64,000 bases of DNA from Pseudomonas putida (lineage in GTDB: Bacteria > Pseudomonadota > Gammaproteobacteria > Pseudomonadales > Pseudomonadaceae), in the NCBI RefSeq assembly GCF_030159595.1, contig NZ_BSKJ01000006.1:307086-371085 (forward strand), written 5' to 3'. Every line of letters begins with the position of its first letter. The stretch's first letter is position 1. The position numbers and the translations under genes were made by a program. Under the pieces are notes generated by a model. That model had not been told where the DNA came from. It saw nothing but the letters and a program-made list of their open reading frames with translations, and did no database searches. Positions 7,575 through 16,588 of the stretch are shown here, one piece after another.

Positions 7575-8009
7575 GTGCCGTAACGAATGTTCTGCCTCCG
7601 GGCTGTGAGACATGACTTACACATGACAAGGGCTGGTATCCACGACCGCCTTGATAACTTAGGCAGGTATACGGCAACCCCGAAAACCCTGTCCACGCAG
7701 GAGAGACGCGCCCTTACAAATCGTCCTAGTGGTTGATTTCAAAGGATTTTTCCACTTGAAAGAACAAGCACAGCAACGCGCCAAGTAGCGCATTGCAATA
7801 AAGACGGCTGCATTTCAAGGCACGTTTTTTAATAGATGGCTTTTTACTACCAACTTTGAGTGCATAACTTTTTGCGCTCCGGATTTATTTTGCCTGCGCT
7901 CGGCGAAGTGTGCATTCGCCATGGACCCGTGCGCCCGAAAACTGTTGTTAATCAACCCGGCCGGCACTTCTGGTAAGCGTCGGCGTGATAAACACATGAG
8001 GTGATAGCG

Positions 8010-9326
8010 ATGCGTATCAGCATCTTTGGTTTGGGTTATGTGGGTGCAGTCTGTGCAGGCTGCCTGACGGCGCGTGGCCATGAAGTGATCGGTGTGGACG
8101 TGTCCAGCACCAAGATCGACCTGATCAACCAGGGCAAGTCGCCCATCGTCGAACCTGGCCTGGAAGCACTGCTGCAACAGGGCATCGCCAATGGCCGCCT
8201 GCGCGGTACCACCGACTTCGCCGAAGCCATCCGTGCCAGCGACGTGTCGATGATTTGCGTTGGCACGCCCAGCAAGAAGAACGGCGACCTGGGCCTGGAG
8301 TACATCGAGTCGGTGTGCCGTGAAATCGGCTATGTACTGCGTGACACCACCCGCCGCCACACCATCGTGGTGCGCAGCACCGTGCTGCCTGGCACCGTCA
8401 AGAACGTGGTCATCCCGATTCTCGAAGACTGCTCGGGCAAAAAGGCCGGCGTCGACTTCGGCGTTGCGGTCAACCCGGAATTCCTGCGTGAAAGCACCGC
8501 GATCAAGGACTACGACCAGCCACCGATGACGGTCATCGGCGAACTGGACAGCGCCAGCGGCGACATCCTGCAGGCCCTGTACGAAGAACTCGACGCCCCG
8601 GTGATCCGCAAGCCGATCGAAGTGGCCGAGATGATCAAGTACACCTGCAACGTGTGGCACGCCACCAAGGTCACCTTCGCCAACGAAATCGGCAACATCG
8701 CCAAGGCCGTGGGTGTCGATGGCCGTGAAGTGATGGACGTGGTCTGCCAGGACACCGTGCTGAACCTGTCCCAGTACTACATGCGCCCTGGCTTCGCCTT
8801 TGGCGGCTCCTGCCTGCCCAAGGACGTGCGCGCCCTCACCTACCGTGCCGCCAGCCTCGATGTGCGTGCACCGCTGCTCGACTCGCTGATGCGCAGCAAC
8901 GAATCGCAGGTGCAGAACGCCTTCGAGCTGATCGAAGCCCACGACAAGCGCAAGGTCGCCCTGCTGGGCCTGAGCTTCAAGGCCGGCACCGACGACCTGC
9001 GCGAAAGCCCGCTGGTAGAGCTGGCCGAGCGCCTGATCGGCAAGGGCTACCAGTTGGACATCTACGACGAGAACGTCCAGTACGCCCGTGTACACGGCGC
9101 CAACAAGGACTACATCGAGTCGAAGATCCCGCATGTGTCGTCGCTGCTGAACGCCGACTTCCAGCAGGTGATCGACAACGCCGACATCATCGTGCTCGGC
9201 AACCGTGACGAGCAGTTCCGCGCGCTGGCCCAGCAAGCGCCAGCCGGCAAGCAGGTGATCGACCTGGTCGGCTTCATGAGCAAGCCGACCTGCACCACCA
9301 GCCGTACCGAAGGCATCTGCTGGTAA
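8010..9326 (+). CDS. algD: GDP-mannose 6-dehydrogenase AlgD
   Basis: AlgD oxidises GDP-mannose to GDP-mannuronate with two NAD+, the committed step of alginate synthesis in the cytoplasm. The 438-residue product has the Rossmann motif GLGYVGAVCAG at residue 7, the middle dimerisation domain (AEMIKYTCNVWHATKVTFANEIGN), the catalytic Cys268 in FGGSCLPKDVRAL, and the C-terminal nucleotide-binding domain with GLSFKAGTDDLRESP. It is nearly collinear with the P. aeruginosa enzyme (436 residues). The ATG at 8010 follows GAGGTGA; an upstream GTG at 8001 is rejected. It is the first gene of the twelve-gene alginate operon. Confidence 0.98.
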   Translation: MRISIFGLGYVGAVCAGCLTARGHEVIGVDVSSTKIDLINQGKSPIVEPGLEALLQQGIANGRLRGTTDFAEAIRASDVSMICVGTPSKKNGDLGLEYIESVCREIGYVLRDTTRRHTIVVRSTVLPGTVKNVVIPILEDCSGKKAGVDFGVAVNPEFLRESTAIKDYDQPPMTVIGELDSASGDILQALYEELDAPVIRKPIEVAEMIKYTCNVWHATKVTFANEIGNIAKAVGVDGREVMDVVCQDTVLNLSQYYMRPGFAFGGSCLPKDVRALTYRAASLDVRAPLLDSLMRSNESQVQNAFELIEAHDKRKVALLGLSFKAGTDDLRESPLVELAERLIGKGYQLDIYDENVQYARVHGANKDYIESKIPHVSSLLNADFQQVIDNADIIVLGNRDEQFRALAQQAPAGKQVIDLVGFMSKPTCTTSRTEGICW

Positions 9327-9399
9327 GCCCTCAGCCAGGCGACGCAGGCCCCTGGCCTGCGTCGCCCACCCTTTCCCGAATTCTCGACGGATGCTGAAC

Positions 9400-10881
9400 A
9401 TGCAAAGGCTCCAGACCGTGCTGTTGCAGTGCGCCGGGTGGCTGCTCTACATGAGCCTGCTCATGCTGATCGCCCTGGCCCTGCCAGCCGATATCTTCGA
9501 CTCGCAGTCGAAGCACTTCATCTTCCTGGTCGGCGCAGTCGGCATCTGGCGCTATTCCATGGGCGCCACCCACTTCATCCGCGGCATGATCTTCCTGTAC
9601 ATCGTCTACCCGTACCTGCGCCGCAAGGTGCAGAAGATGGGCGATGCCACCGCCCCGTCGCATGTGTACCTGATGGTGACCAGCTTTCGCATCGAAGCGC
9701 TGACCACCGCCCAGGTGTACAGCTCGGTGATCCGCGAGGCGATCAACTGTGGTTTCCCCACCACCGTGGTCTGCTCGCTGGTGGAAATGTCCGATGAACT
9801 GCTGGTGAAGAGCCTGTGGGCCAAGTACAACCCGCCGGCCCATGTGAAGCTGGACATCGTGCGCATTGCCGGTACCGGCAAGCGCGATGGCCTGGCCTAC
9901 GGCTTCCGTGCCATCTCGCGCATGCTGCCGGACGAAAACGCCGTGGTGGCGGTGATCGACGGCGACACCGTGCTGGCCGATGGCGTGGTCCGCAAGACCG
10001 TGCCGTGGTTCAAGCTGTTCCCCAACGTCGGTGGCCTGACCACCAACGAGTTCTGCGAAGTGCGCGGCGGCTACATCATGAGCGAGTGGCACAAGCTGCG
10101 CTTCGCCCAGCGCCACATCAACATGTGCTCGATGGCCCTGTCCAAGCGCGTGCTGACCATGACCGGGCGCATGTCGATGTTCCGCGCAAGCGTGGTGACC
10201 AACCCCGAGTTCATCGCCGACGTCGAAAGCGACTCGCTGATGCACTGGCGCCTGGGCCGCTTCAAGTTCCTGACCGGTGACGACAAGTCCAGCTGGTTCA
10301 GCCTGATGCGCCTGGGCTACGACACCTTCTATGTGCCGGACGCCGCCATCAACACGGTCGAGCACCCGCCAGAGAAAAGCTTCTTCAAGGCCAGCCGCAA
10401 GCTGATGTACCGCTGGTACGGCAACAACCTGCGGCAGAACTCCCGTGCGCTGGGCCTGGGCCTGGGCCGTCTGGGGCTGTTCACCAGCATCGTGCTGTTC
10501 GACCAGCGCGTGTCGATGTGGACCAGCCTGCTGGGGCTGACCGTGGCGGTGATCGCCAGCCTCAAGTTCGGCATGGCCTTCCTGCTGGTGTACCTGCTGT
10601 GGATCGGCATCACCCGCCTGATCCTCACCGTCATGCTGCTGTGCTCCGGCCACAACGTGGGCCCGGCCTACCCGCTGATTCTCTATTACAACCAGATCAT
10701 CGGCGCGCTGATGAAGATCTATGTGTTCTTCCGCCTCGACAAGCAGTCGTGGACGCGTCAGCCCACTGCCCTCAAGCGTGACCTTGCCAGCTTTCAACAA
10801 TGGTTCAACACCTGGTCCTCGCGGACCATGACCTTCTCGGCTGCCAGCATCTTCGTTGCTGTGCTGTTCATGGTCGTGTGA
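9400..10881 (+). CDS. alg8: Alginate polymerase glycosyltransferase Alg8
   Basis: Alg8 is the inner-membrane family 2 glycosyltransferase that joins mannuronate from GDP-mannuronate into polymannuronate, working with Alg44. The 493-residue protein has two N-terminal membrane helices (from about residue 6 and 45), a cytoplasmic GT2 domain with VIDGDTVL (the metal-binding Asp pair), DVESDSLMHWR and a terminal W-rich region around MYRWYGNNLRQNSR (the RW motif of processive synthases), then several C-terminal helices. The start at 9400 (MQRLQTV) is preferred over 9391 because it leaves 8 bases to GGA and gives the length of its homologues; 9391 is possible. Confidence 0.96.
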   Translation: MQRLQTVLLQCAGWLLYMSLLMLIALALPADIFDSQSKHFIFLVGAVGIWRYSMGATHFIRGMIFLYIVYPYLRRKVQKMGDATAPSHVYLMVTSFRIEALTTAQVYSSVIREAINCGFPTTVVCSLVEMSDELLVKSLWAKYNPPAHVKLDIVRIAGTGKRDGLAYGFRAISRMLPDENAVVAVIDGDTVLADGVVRKTVPWFKLFPNVGGLTTNEFCEVRGGYIMSEWHKLRFAQRHINMCSMALSKRVLTMTGRMSMFRASVVTNPEFIADVESDSLMHWRLGRFKFLTGDDKSSWFSLMRLGYDTFYVPDAAINTVEHPPEKSFFKASRKLMYRWYGNNLRQNSRALGLGLGRLGLFTSIVLFDQRVSMWTSLLGLTVAVIASLKFGMAFLLVYLLWIGITRLILTVMLLCSGHNVGPAYPLILYYNQIIGALMKIYVFFRLDKQSWTRQPTALKRDLASFQQWFNTWSSRTMTFSAASIFVAVLFMVV

Positions 10882-10917
10882 GCCCAACCCGGATCGGATC
10901 TAACAGGAACAAACACC

Positions 10918-12084
10918 ATGAATACCGCCGTGAACGTCAATGTCGTGCATGAGTCCGAAGCCCAGCGCCAACACGCCCGGGTGCGCATTCCCGCCAAGCT
11001 GCGTTTCCTGGACGCCCAGCGCCAAACCCATGAAGTGAAGGTCGACGACCTTTCCGCAGGTGGCCTGAGCTTCCACACCAAGCAGCCACTGTCGGTGGGC
11101 GATGTACTGCGCGGGCGCCTGCAGTTCGTGGTCGACAACCTGGGCCTGTCGATCGACATCGAGTTCCAGGTGCGCTCGTACAACCCGAGCAGCGGCCGTA
11201 CCGGTGCGCAGTTCCAGAACCTCGAACCCCGCGACATCGCCACACTGCGGCACATCATCACCAGCCACCTGTCGGGTGAGCTGATCAGCATCGGCGACGT
11301 GCTCAGCACCCTGCAACGTGACAACTTCACCAAGGCCCGCAAGCAAAAAGACGGCGGCTCTGGCCTGAGCGCCTTCGGCCGGCTCAAGGCAGTCACCGTC
11401 ACCTTGGGCGTATTCGTGGTCGGCGTCGCTGCTTTCGGCTTCGTCGCCAAGTCGCTGTACGGCATGTACTTCGTCAGCCATGCCGAAGCTGGCGTGGTCG
11501 CCGTGCCCACCACCACCGTCACCATGCCGCGCGACGGCACCGTGAGCAGCCTGGTCGAGAGCGGTGGGCAGATCGCCAAGGGTGCGCCACTGGCCAGCTT
11601 CACCACCAGCATGCTGGACATGCTCAAAGGCAACCTGGACGACACGCAACTGGAACCGGCGAAGATCGAGGAACTGTTCGGCAAGCAGCTGTCCGGCACC
11701 CTCACCAGCCCCTGCGATTGCGTGGTCGCCCGCCAACTGGTGGACGACGGCCAGTATGCCGCCAAGGGCCAGCCGATCTTCCAGCTGATCCCGCGCACCA
11801 CCACGCCAATGGTCGAAGCACGCTTCAGCTACCGCCAGTTCGACGAGGTCAAGCCAGGCACCCAGGTCAACTTCCAGGTGGCCGGCGAAGACGAAGTACG
11901 CACCGGCCAGATCGTCAGCAGCGCCAGCCTCAACAGCGAAGACCTGGCCTCCGACATTCGCGTGCAGATCAAACCCGATAGTGGCCTGCCTGCCGAACTG
12001 GCTGGCCGCCCGGCTGCGGTCAACAGCGACCGTGGCCCATCGTTGAACTGGCTGATCGACAAAGCCGTGGCCCGTGGGCTGTAA
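10918..12084 (+). CDS. alg44: Alginate polymerase co-subunit Alg44, PilZ c-di-GMP receptor
   Basis: Alg44 activates Alg8 when it binds cyclic di-GMP and links the polymerase to the periplasmic export apparatus. The N-terminal PilZ domain keeps the ligand residues: R17-x3-R21 (RQHAR) and D44-x-S46 in DLSAGGLSF. One membrane helix follows (about residues 160-182, VTVTLGVFVVGVAAFGFVA), then a periplasmic adaptor-like domain resembling HlyD/MexA proteins (MPRDGTVSSLVESGGQIAKG). The length, 388, equals that of P. aeruginosa Alg44 within one residue. It starts 36 bp after alg8 and 12 bp before algK. Confidence 0.97.
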   Translation: MNTAVNVNVVHESEAQRQHARVRIPAKLRFLDAQRQTHEVKVDDLSAGGLSFHTKQPLSVGDVLRGRLQFVVDNLGLSIDIEFQVRSYNPSSGRTGAQFQNLEPRDIATLRHIITSHLSGELISIGDVLSTLQRDNFTKARKQKDGGSGLSAFGRLKAVTVTLGVFVVGVAAFGFVAKSLYGMYFVSHAEAGVVAVPTTTVTMPRDGTVSSLVESGGQIAKGAPLASFTTSMLDMLKGNLDDTQLEPAKIEELFGKQLSGTLTSPCDCVVARQLVDDGQYAAKGQPIFQLIPRTTTPMVEARFSYRQFDEVKPGTQVNFQVAGEDEVRTGQIVSSASLNSEDLASDIRVQIKPDSGLPAELAGRPAAVNSDRGPSLNWLIDKAVARGL

Positions 12085-12096
12085 GAGGATCACAGC

Positions 12097-13524
12097 ATGA
12101 TTCCCTACAAGAAGAGCGCAAGCCTGGGCCTGTGCGCCCTGGCTGCCGCCATCACCCTGGCCGGCTGTGCCGGCCTGCCCGACCAGCGCCTGGCCAACGA
12201 AGCCATGAAGCGCGGCGACACGGCACTGGCCGAGCGCAACTACAAGGCCCTGGCCGACCTGGGCTACAGCGAAGCACAAGTGGGCCTGGCCGACATCAAG
12301 GTGGCCACCCGCGACCCGTCGCAAATCAAGGAAGCCGAGGCCACCTACCGCGCAGCGGCAGCCACGTCGCCCCGTGCCCAGGCACGCCTTGGCCGCCTGC
12401 TGGTGGCCAAGCCCGACAGCACCCAGGCCGAACGCGAAGAAGCCGAAACCCTGCTCAAGCAGGCAGCCCGTCAAGGCGAAAGCAACACCCTGATCCCACT
12501 GGCGATGCTCTACCTCAGCTACCCGCAGAGCTTCCCCAAGGTCAACGCACAGCAGCAGATCGACCAATGGCGCGCCGCCGGCAACCCGGAAGCGGGCCTG
12601 GCCCAGGTGCTGCTGTACCGCACCCAGGGCACCTACGACCAGCACCTGGGCGAGGTGGAAAAAATCTGCAAAGCCGCCCTGAACACCACCGACATCTGCT
12701 ACGTCGAACTGGCCACCGTGTACCAGAAGCGTGGCCAGGCCGACCAGCAAGCCGCCCTGCTCGGCCAACTGAAAGCCGCCTATACGCGTGGCGCCGTGCC
12801 GGCCACCCGGGTCGACAGCGTTGCCCGTGTGCTGGCTGACCGCAGCCTCGGCCAGACCGACGAGAAAACTGCCAAGGACCTGCTTGAGCAGGTGGCCCCG
12901 GCAAACCCGGCGTCCTGGGTCAGCCTGGCGCAACTGGTGTACGACTTCCCCGAACTGGGCGACACCGACCAGTTGATGGCCTACATCGACAAGGGCCGCG
13001 AAGCCGAACAGCCGCGTGCCGAACTGCTGCTGGGCCGCCTGTACTACGAAGGCAAGACCCTGCCAGCCGACGCCAAGAAAGCCGAGCAGCACCTGCAGGC
13101 TGCCGCCGACGCAGGCGAGATCAGCGCCCATTACTACCTGGGCCAGCTGTACCGCCGCGGCTACCTGGGCAACGTCGAGCCGCAGAAGGCTGTCGACCAC
13201 CTGCTGGCCGCCGCCCGTGGCGGGCAGAACAGCGCCGACTACGCCTTGGCCCAGTTGTTCAGCGAAGGCCACGGTATCCGCCCGCAACCGGGCAACGCCT
13301 GGGTGTTCGCCCAGCTGTCGCAGGTCAACCCCACGCCGCAATCGAGCGAACTCTTGCAGCAACTCGACCAGCAACTCACGCCCGACCAACGTAGCCAGGC
13401 CCAGCACCTGCTGGACCAGGAAAAGCAGGCACGCGGCAGCATGGCCCAGGGCGCGAACAGCACCCTGGCCCTCGAAGCCCTGCAAGACGACGAAAAAGAA
13501 GTAGACGGTGAGGACTCGCTATGA
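12097..13524 (+). CDS. algK: Alginate export lipoprotein AlgK
   Basis: AlgK is an outer-membrane lipoprotein made of Sel1/TPR-like helical repeats that places AlgE in the outer membrane and holds the periplasmic complex together. The lipobox LAGC puts the acylated Cys at residue 24. Repeats are visible through the chain, for example residues about 300-420 (AELLLGRLYYEGKTLPADAKKAEQHLQAAAD, ISAHYYLGQLYRRGYLGNVEP, ADYALAQLFSEGHGI), with the alternating A/G-Y-LG pattern of Sel1 units. The length of 475 fits. Its stop overlaps the algE start by 4 bases (ATGA). Confidence 0.96.
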   Translation: MIPYKKSASLGLCALAAAITLAGCAGLPDQRLANEAMKRGDTALAERNYKALADLGYSEAQVGLADIKVATRDPSQIKEAEATYRAAAATSPRAQARLGRLLVAKPDSTQAEREEAETLLKQAARQGESNTLIPLAMLYLSYPQSFPKVNAQQQIDQWRAAGNPEAGLAQVLLYRTQGTYDQHLGEVEKICKAALNTTDICYVELATVYQKRGQADQQAALLGQLKAAYTRGAVPATRVDSVARVLADRSLGQTDEKTAKDLLEQVAPANPASWVSLAQLVYDFPELGDTDQLMAYIDKGREAEQPRAELLLGRLYYEGKTLPADAKKAEQHLQAAADAGEISAHYYLGQLYRRGYLGNVEPQKAVDHLLAAARGGQNSADYALAQLFSEGHGIRPQPGNAWVFAQLSQVNPTPQSSELLQQLDQQLTPDQRSQAQHLLDQEKQARGSMAQGANSTLALEALQDDEKEVDGEDSL

Positions 13525-14999
13525 CGCTCAATCCCTTCGTGAAAGCTGGCATCGGCCTGAGCTTCGCCCTGCTGTGGTCCTGCCCGACCCTGGCGGAAAT
13601 GACTGCTGAAAAGAACTTTGGCCTGGATGTGAAAATCACCGGCCAGTCGGAAGACGACCGCGACCTGGGCACCCGCCCTGGCGGTGACGTCAACGGCCTG
13701 GGCCTGGACCTGCGCCCGTGGGTGTACGGCGAACGCGGCAACTGGAGCGCCTATGCCATGGGCCAGGCCGTCGCCGCCACCGACACCATCGAAACCGACA
13801 CCCTGCGCCAGAACGACGACGGCAGCACCACCGACACCGGTGACGACAGCCGCCAGCCAGACAAAAGCTACCTGGCCATGCGCGAGTTCTGGGTGGGCTA
13901 CAGCGGCCTCACTGCTTACCCCGGCGAGCAACTTCGCCTCGGTCGCCAGCGCCTGCGCAGCGACGATGGCATGTGGCGCGACACCAACATCGAAGCGCTG
14001 AACTGGACCTTCGACACCACCCTGCTCAAGGCCGACCTGGGCGTGGCCCAGCGCTTCAGCGAATACCGCACCGACCTCACCGAGCTGGCCCCGGAAGACA
14101 AGGACCGCACGCACCTCTACGGCAACGTCGCCACACAGTGGACCCCTGGCCACTGGGTAGGCGTGCGCGCCCATCACACCCACGACAGCGGCAGCCTGAA
14201 AAACCCGGGTGAAACCGTCGACGCACTGGACAAGACCCGCACCGGCGACCTGACCTGGCTGGGCCTGGAAGCCAACAGCGACGCCTACAACTGGCGCAAC
14301 GACCACACCGTCAACTACTGGGGCAGCGTCACCTGGCTGACCGGTGACCGCGACACCCTCAGCAGCCAGGCCGTCGGCGACGATCAGGTTGCCACCGGCA
14401 AGCAGAGCGGCGACGTCAACGCCTGGGCCACCGACCTCGGCATTCGCCTGCGCCTGGACCCGCAATGGCAGGTCGGCGCGGCCTATGCCCGTGGCAGCGG
14501 CGGCGGTGGCGACGACGGCTCGAACAACTTCGAGCAGACCGGCCTTGAGAGCAACCGCTCCAACTTCACCGGCACCCGCTCGCGTGTGCACCGCTTTGGT
14601 GAAGCGTTCCGTGGTGAGCTGGGCAACCTGCAGGCCGCCACCCTGTTTGCCTCTTGGCAGCTGCGCGACGACTACGACGCCAGCCTGATCTACCACAAGT
14701 TCTGGCGTGTCGACGGCAACCAGAACATCGGTTCCAGCGGCATCAACGCCGCCGTCGACGACAACGGCGTCAACCGCCAGCTGGTCGACGGCGAAAAAGA
14801 CCTTGGCCAGGAAATGGACGTGGTCGTGACCAAGTACTTCAAGCAAGGCCTGCTGCCGGCTTCGATGAGCCAGGCCATCGACGAGCCTTCCGCCCTGGTG
14901 CGCCTGCGCGCCGGTGTGTTCAAGCCGGGCGACGCCTATGGCAAGGAAGCGGATTCGTACATGCACCGCGCCTTCGTCGACGTGATCTGGCGATTCTGA
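13521..14999 (+). CDS. algE: Outer-membrane alginate porin AlgE
   Basis: AlgE is the 18-stranded beta-barrel through which alginate leaves the cell. The 492-residue precursor has a signal peptide (VKAGIGLSFALLWSCPTLA, cleaved near residue 24) and alternating aromatic strands such as PWVYGERGNWSAYAMGQAV and LAMREFWVGYSGL, ending in the usual terminal Phe (VDVIWRF), which the BAM machinery recognises. Many Asp-rich loops (for example TDTGDDSRQPDK) face outward. It overlaps algK by 4 bases, so the scaffold and the pore are translationally coupled. Confidence 0.96.
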   Translation: MTLNPFVKAGIGLSFALLWSCPTLAEMTAEKNFGLDVKITGQSEDDRDLGTRPGGDVNGLGLDLRPWVYGERGNWSAYAMGQAVAATDTIETDTLRQNDDGSTTDTGDDSRQPDKSYLAMREFWVGYSGLTAYPGEQLRLGRQRLRSDDGMWRDTNIEALNWTFDTTLLKADLGVAQRFSEYRTDLTELAPEDKDRTHLYGNVATQWTPGHWVGVRAHHTHDSGSLKNPGETVDALDKTRTGDLTWLGLEANSDAYNWRNDHTVNYWGSVTWLTGDRDTLSSQAVGDDQVATGKQSGDVNAWATDLGIRLRLDPQWQVGAAYARGSGGGGDDGSNNFEQTGLESNRSNFTGTRSRVHRFGEAFRGELGNLQAATLFASWQLRDDYDASLIYHKFWRVDGNQNIGSSGINAAVDDNGVNRQLVDGEKDLGQEMDVVVTKYFKQGLLPASMSQAIDEPSALVRLRAGVFKPGDAYGKEADSYMHRAFVDVIWRF

Positions 15000-15015
15000 G
15001 GCCGGGAGAAACCTG

Positions 15016-16575
15016 ATGAACCTTCACCCGCACTTACGTCACAGCCTGTTGGCCAGCGCCTTGCTGCTGGCCAGCGGCCTGGTCGCCGCCGCAGAACCTC
15101 AGGTCATTGCCAAGGAACTGCAACAGGCCAAGACCTACACCGTGGCCAGCGCGCCGATCGAGCCGCTGCAGATGGACCCGCCCAAGCTGCCTGACCTGAC
15201 CGGTTTCACGGCCGAGGCGGTGCAGAAGAAGATCGACCGCAGCCACAAGGGCAAGGTCAGCCTGCGCCGCATGTTCCAGGAGGACACCCTCAAGGAGTTC
15301 GTCGGCGGTGACAACAAGGCGGCCGAGTGGGTGCAGCGCCAACACGGCATCCCGCAGGCGATTTTCGTCGATGACGGCCATGTCGACCTGGTGGAGCTGA
15401 GCAAGAAGGTGCCCAAGCAGTACCTCAGCGAAGTCGAGCCGGGTGTGTACCTGGCGCGCCTGCCGATCGTGGTTGGGCAAAAGGGCATCCTCGAAATCGA
15501 CGGCAAGGTCAAACAGCTGCGCCTGTCCCAGGAAGGCGGTTCGTTCCTGGTCAACGACGGCAAGCTGTTCGTCACCGACACTCAGGTGACCGGCTGGCGC
15601 GAAAAGGACAACGGCCCGGCCACCTTCCGCTCGCCCAAGGAATTCCGCCCGTTCCTGCTGTCGTGGGGCGGCACCGAGACCTACATCGTCAACACCAAGA
15701 TGGCCAGCTTCGGCTACGCCAAGTCCAAGTCGTATGGCGTGAGCATCTCGCAGTACACGCCAAACATGGCCAAGCGCATGGGCCGCCCGGAACCCACCGG
15801 CTGGATCATCGGTTCGGAATTCAGCGACATGTGGTACGGCTTCTACTGCTACGAAACCCAGGACTTCGTGGTGAAGGACAGCACCTACCGCGACAACATC
15901 GTCTACGGCATCGACCCGCACGACCGCTCGCACCGCCTGATCATCGCCGGCAACACGGTGTACGGCACCAAGAAGAAGCACGGCATCATCGTTTCGCGTG
16001 AGGTGAACGACAGCTGGATCATCAACAACAAGAGCTACGACAACAAGCTCTCCGGCGTCGTGATCGACCGTAACAGCGTCAACAACCTGATCGCCTACAA
16101 CGAGATTTACCGCAACCACACCGACGGCATCACCCTGTACGAAAGCGGCGACAACCTGATCTGGGGCAACAAGCTGATCAACAACCGCCGCCACGGCATC
16201 CGCGTGCGTAACAGCGTGAACATCCGCCTGTACGAGAACGTCGCCATGGCCAATGGCCTGGTGGGCGTGTACGGCCACATCAAAGACCTGTCCGACACCG
16301 ACCGCGACATTGCCCTGGACCCGTTCGACACCAAGGTGTCGCTGATTTTGGTGGGCGGTGAGCTCACGGCCAATGGCTCCGCCCCGCTGTCGATCGACTC
16401 GCCGCTGTCGGTCGAGCTGTACAAAGTGTCGATGCTCGCCCCGCGCAAGGCCAGCGGCATCAGCCTCAACGGCATCCTTGGCGAACGCCAGGACGAAATC
16501 CTCGACCTGCTGGTGCGCCAGCAAAAGGCTGTGCTGATCGACCCGGTCGAACGCCAGACCGAAATGATCGATTAA
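15016..16575 (+). CDS. algG: Periplasmic mannuronan C5-epimerase AlgG
   Basis: AlgG converts mannuronate residues in the polymer to guluronate in the periplasm and also protects the chain from AlgL. After a signal peptide ending at ...ASGLVAAAE, the 519-residue protein has a long right-handed parallel beta-helix with regular N-rich turns (IINNKSYDNKLSGVVIDRNSVNNLIAYNEIYRNH would be typical; see residues about 335-370). The catalytic DPHDRS motif begins at residue 300. Length and motif match the Pseudomonas enzyme. Confidence 0.96.
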   Translation: MNLHPHLRHSLLASALLLASGLVAAAEPQVIAKELQQAKTYTVASAPIEPLQMDPPKLPDLTGFTAEAVQKKIDRSHKGKVSLRRMFQEDTLKEFVGGDNKAAEWVQRQHGIPQAIFVDDGHVDLVELSKKVPKQYLSEVEPGVYLARLPIVVGQKGILEIDGKVKQLRLSQEGGSFLVNDGKLFVTDTQVTGWREKDNGPATFRSPKEFRPFLLSWGGTETYIVNTKMASFGYAKSKSYGVSISQYTPNMAKRMGRPEPTGWIIGSEFSDMWYGFYCYETQDFVVKDSTYRDNIVYGIDPHDRSHRLIIAGNTVYGTKKKHGIIVSREVNDSWIINNKSYDNKLSGVVIDRNSVNNLIAYNEIYRNHTDGITLYESGDNLIWGNKLINNRRHGIRVRNSVNIRLYENVAMANGLVGVYGHIKDLSDTDRDIALDPFDTKVSLILVGGELTANGSAPLSIDSPLSVELYKVSMLAPRKASGISLNGILGERQDEILDLLVRQQKAVLIDPVERQTEMID

Positions 16576-16588
16576 GGAAGCCCAGACC

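Larger units (their letters stand above)
7256..8009 (+). promoter_or_regulatory. algD upstream control region and long 5' leader
   Basis: About 750 bp lie between the yaaA hairpin and algD with no gene of normal size. The region is clearly richer in A and T than its surroundings (for example 7380-7430 and 7730-7880). It holds an AlgU-type promoter candidate (7547-7574), two copies of a GGTGAAACC element, an AlgR-like box near 7369 and a 27-codon ORF at 7921. In P. aeruginosa algD is likewise transcribed from a distant AlgU promoter with far-upstream regulator sites, so the layout is as expected for the family, though the individual sites are my assignments. Confidence 0.7.

Noticed and set aside
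10900..13485. Long minus-strand ORF (861 codons) opposite alg44 and algK
   Set aside because: It mirrors the codon pattern of the genes on the other strand in GC-rich DNA, has low-complexity His/Gly/Gln/Ala content and no family features.
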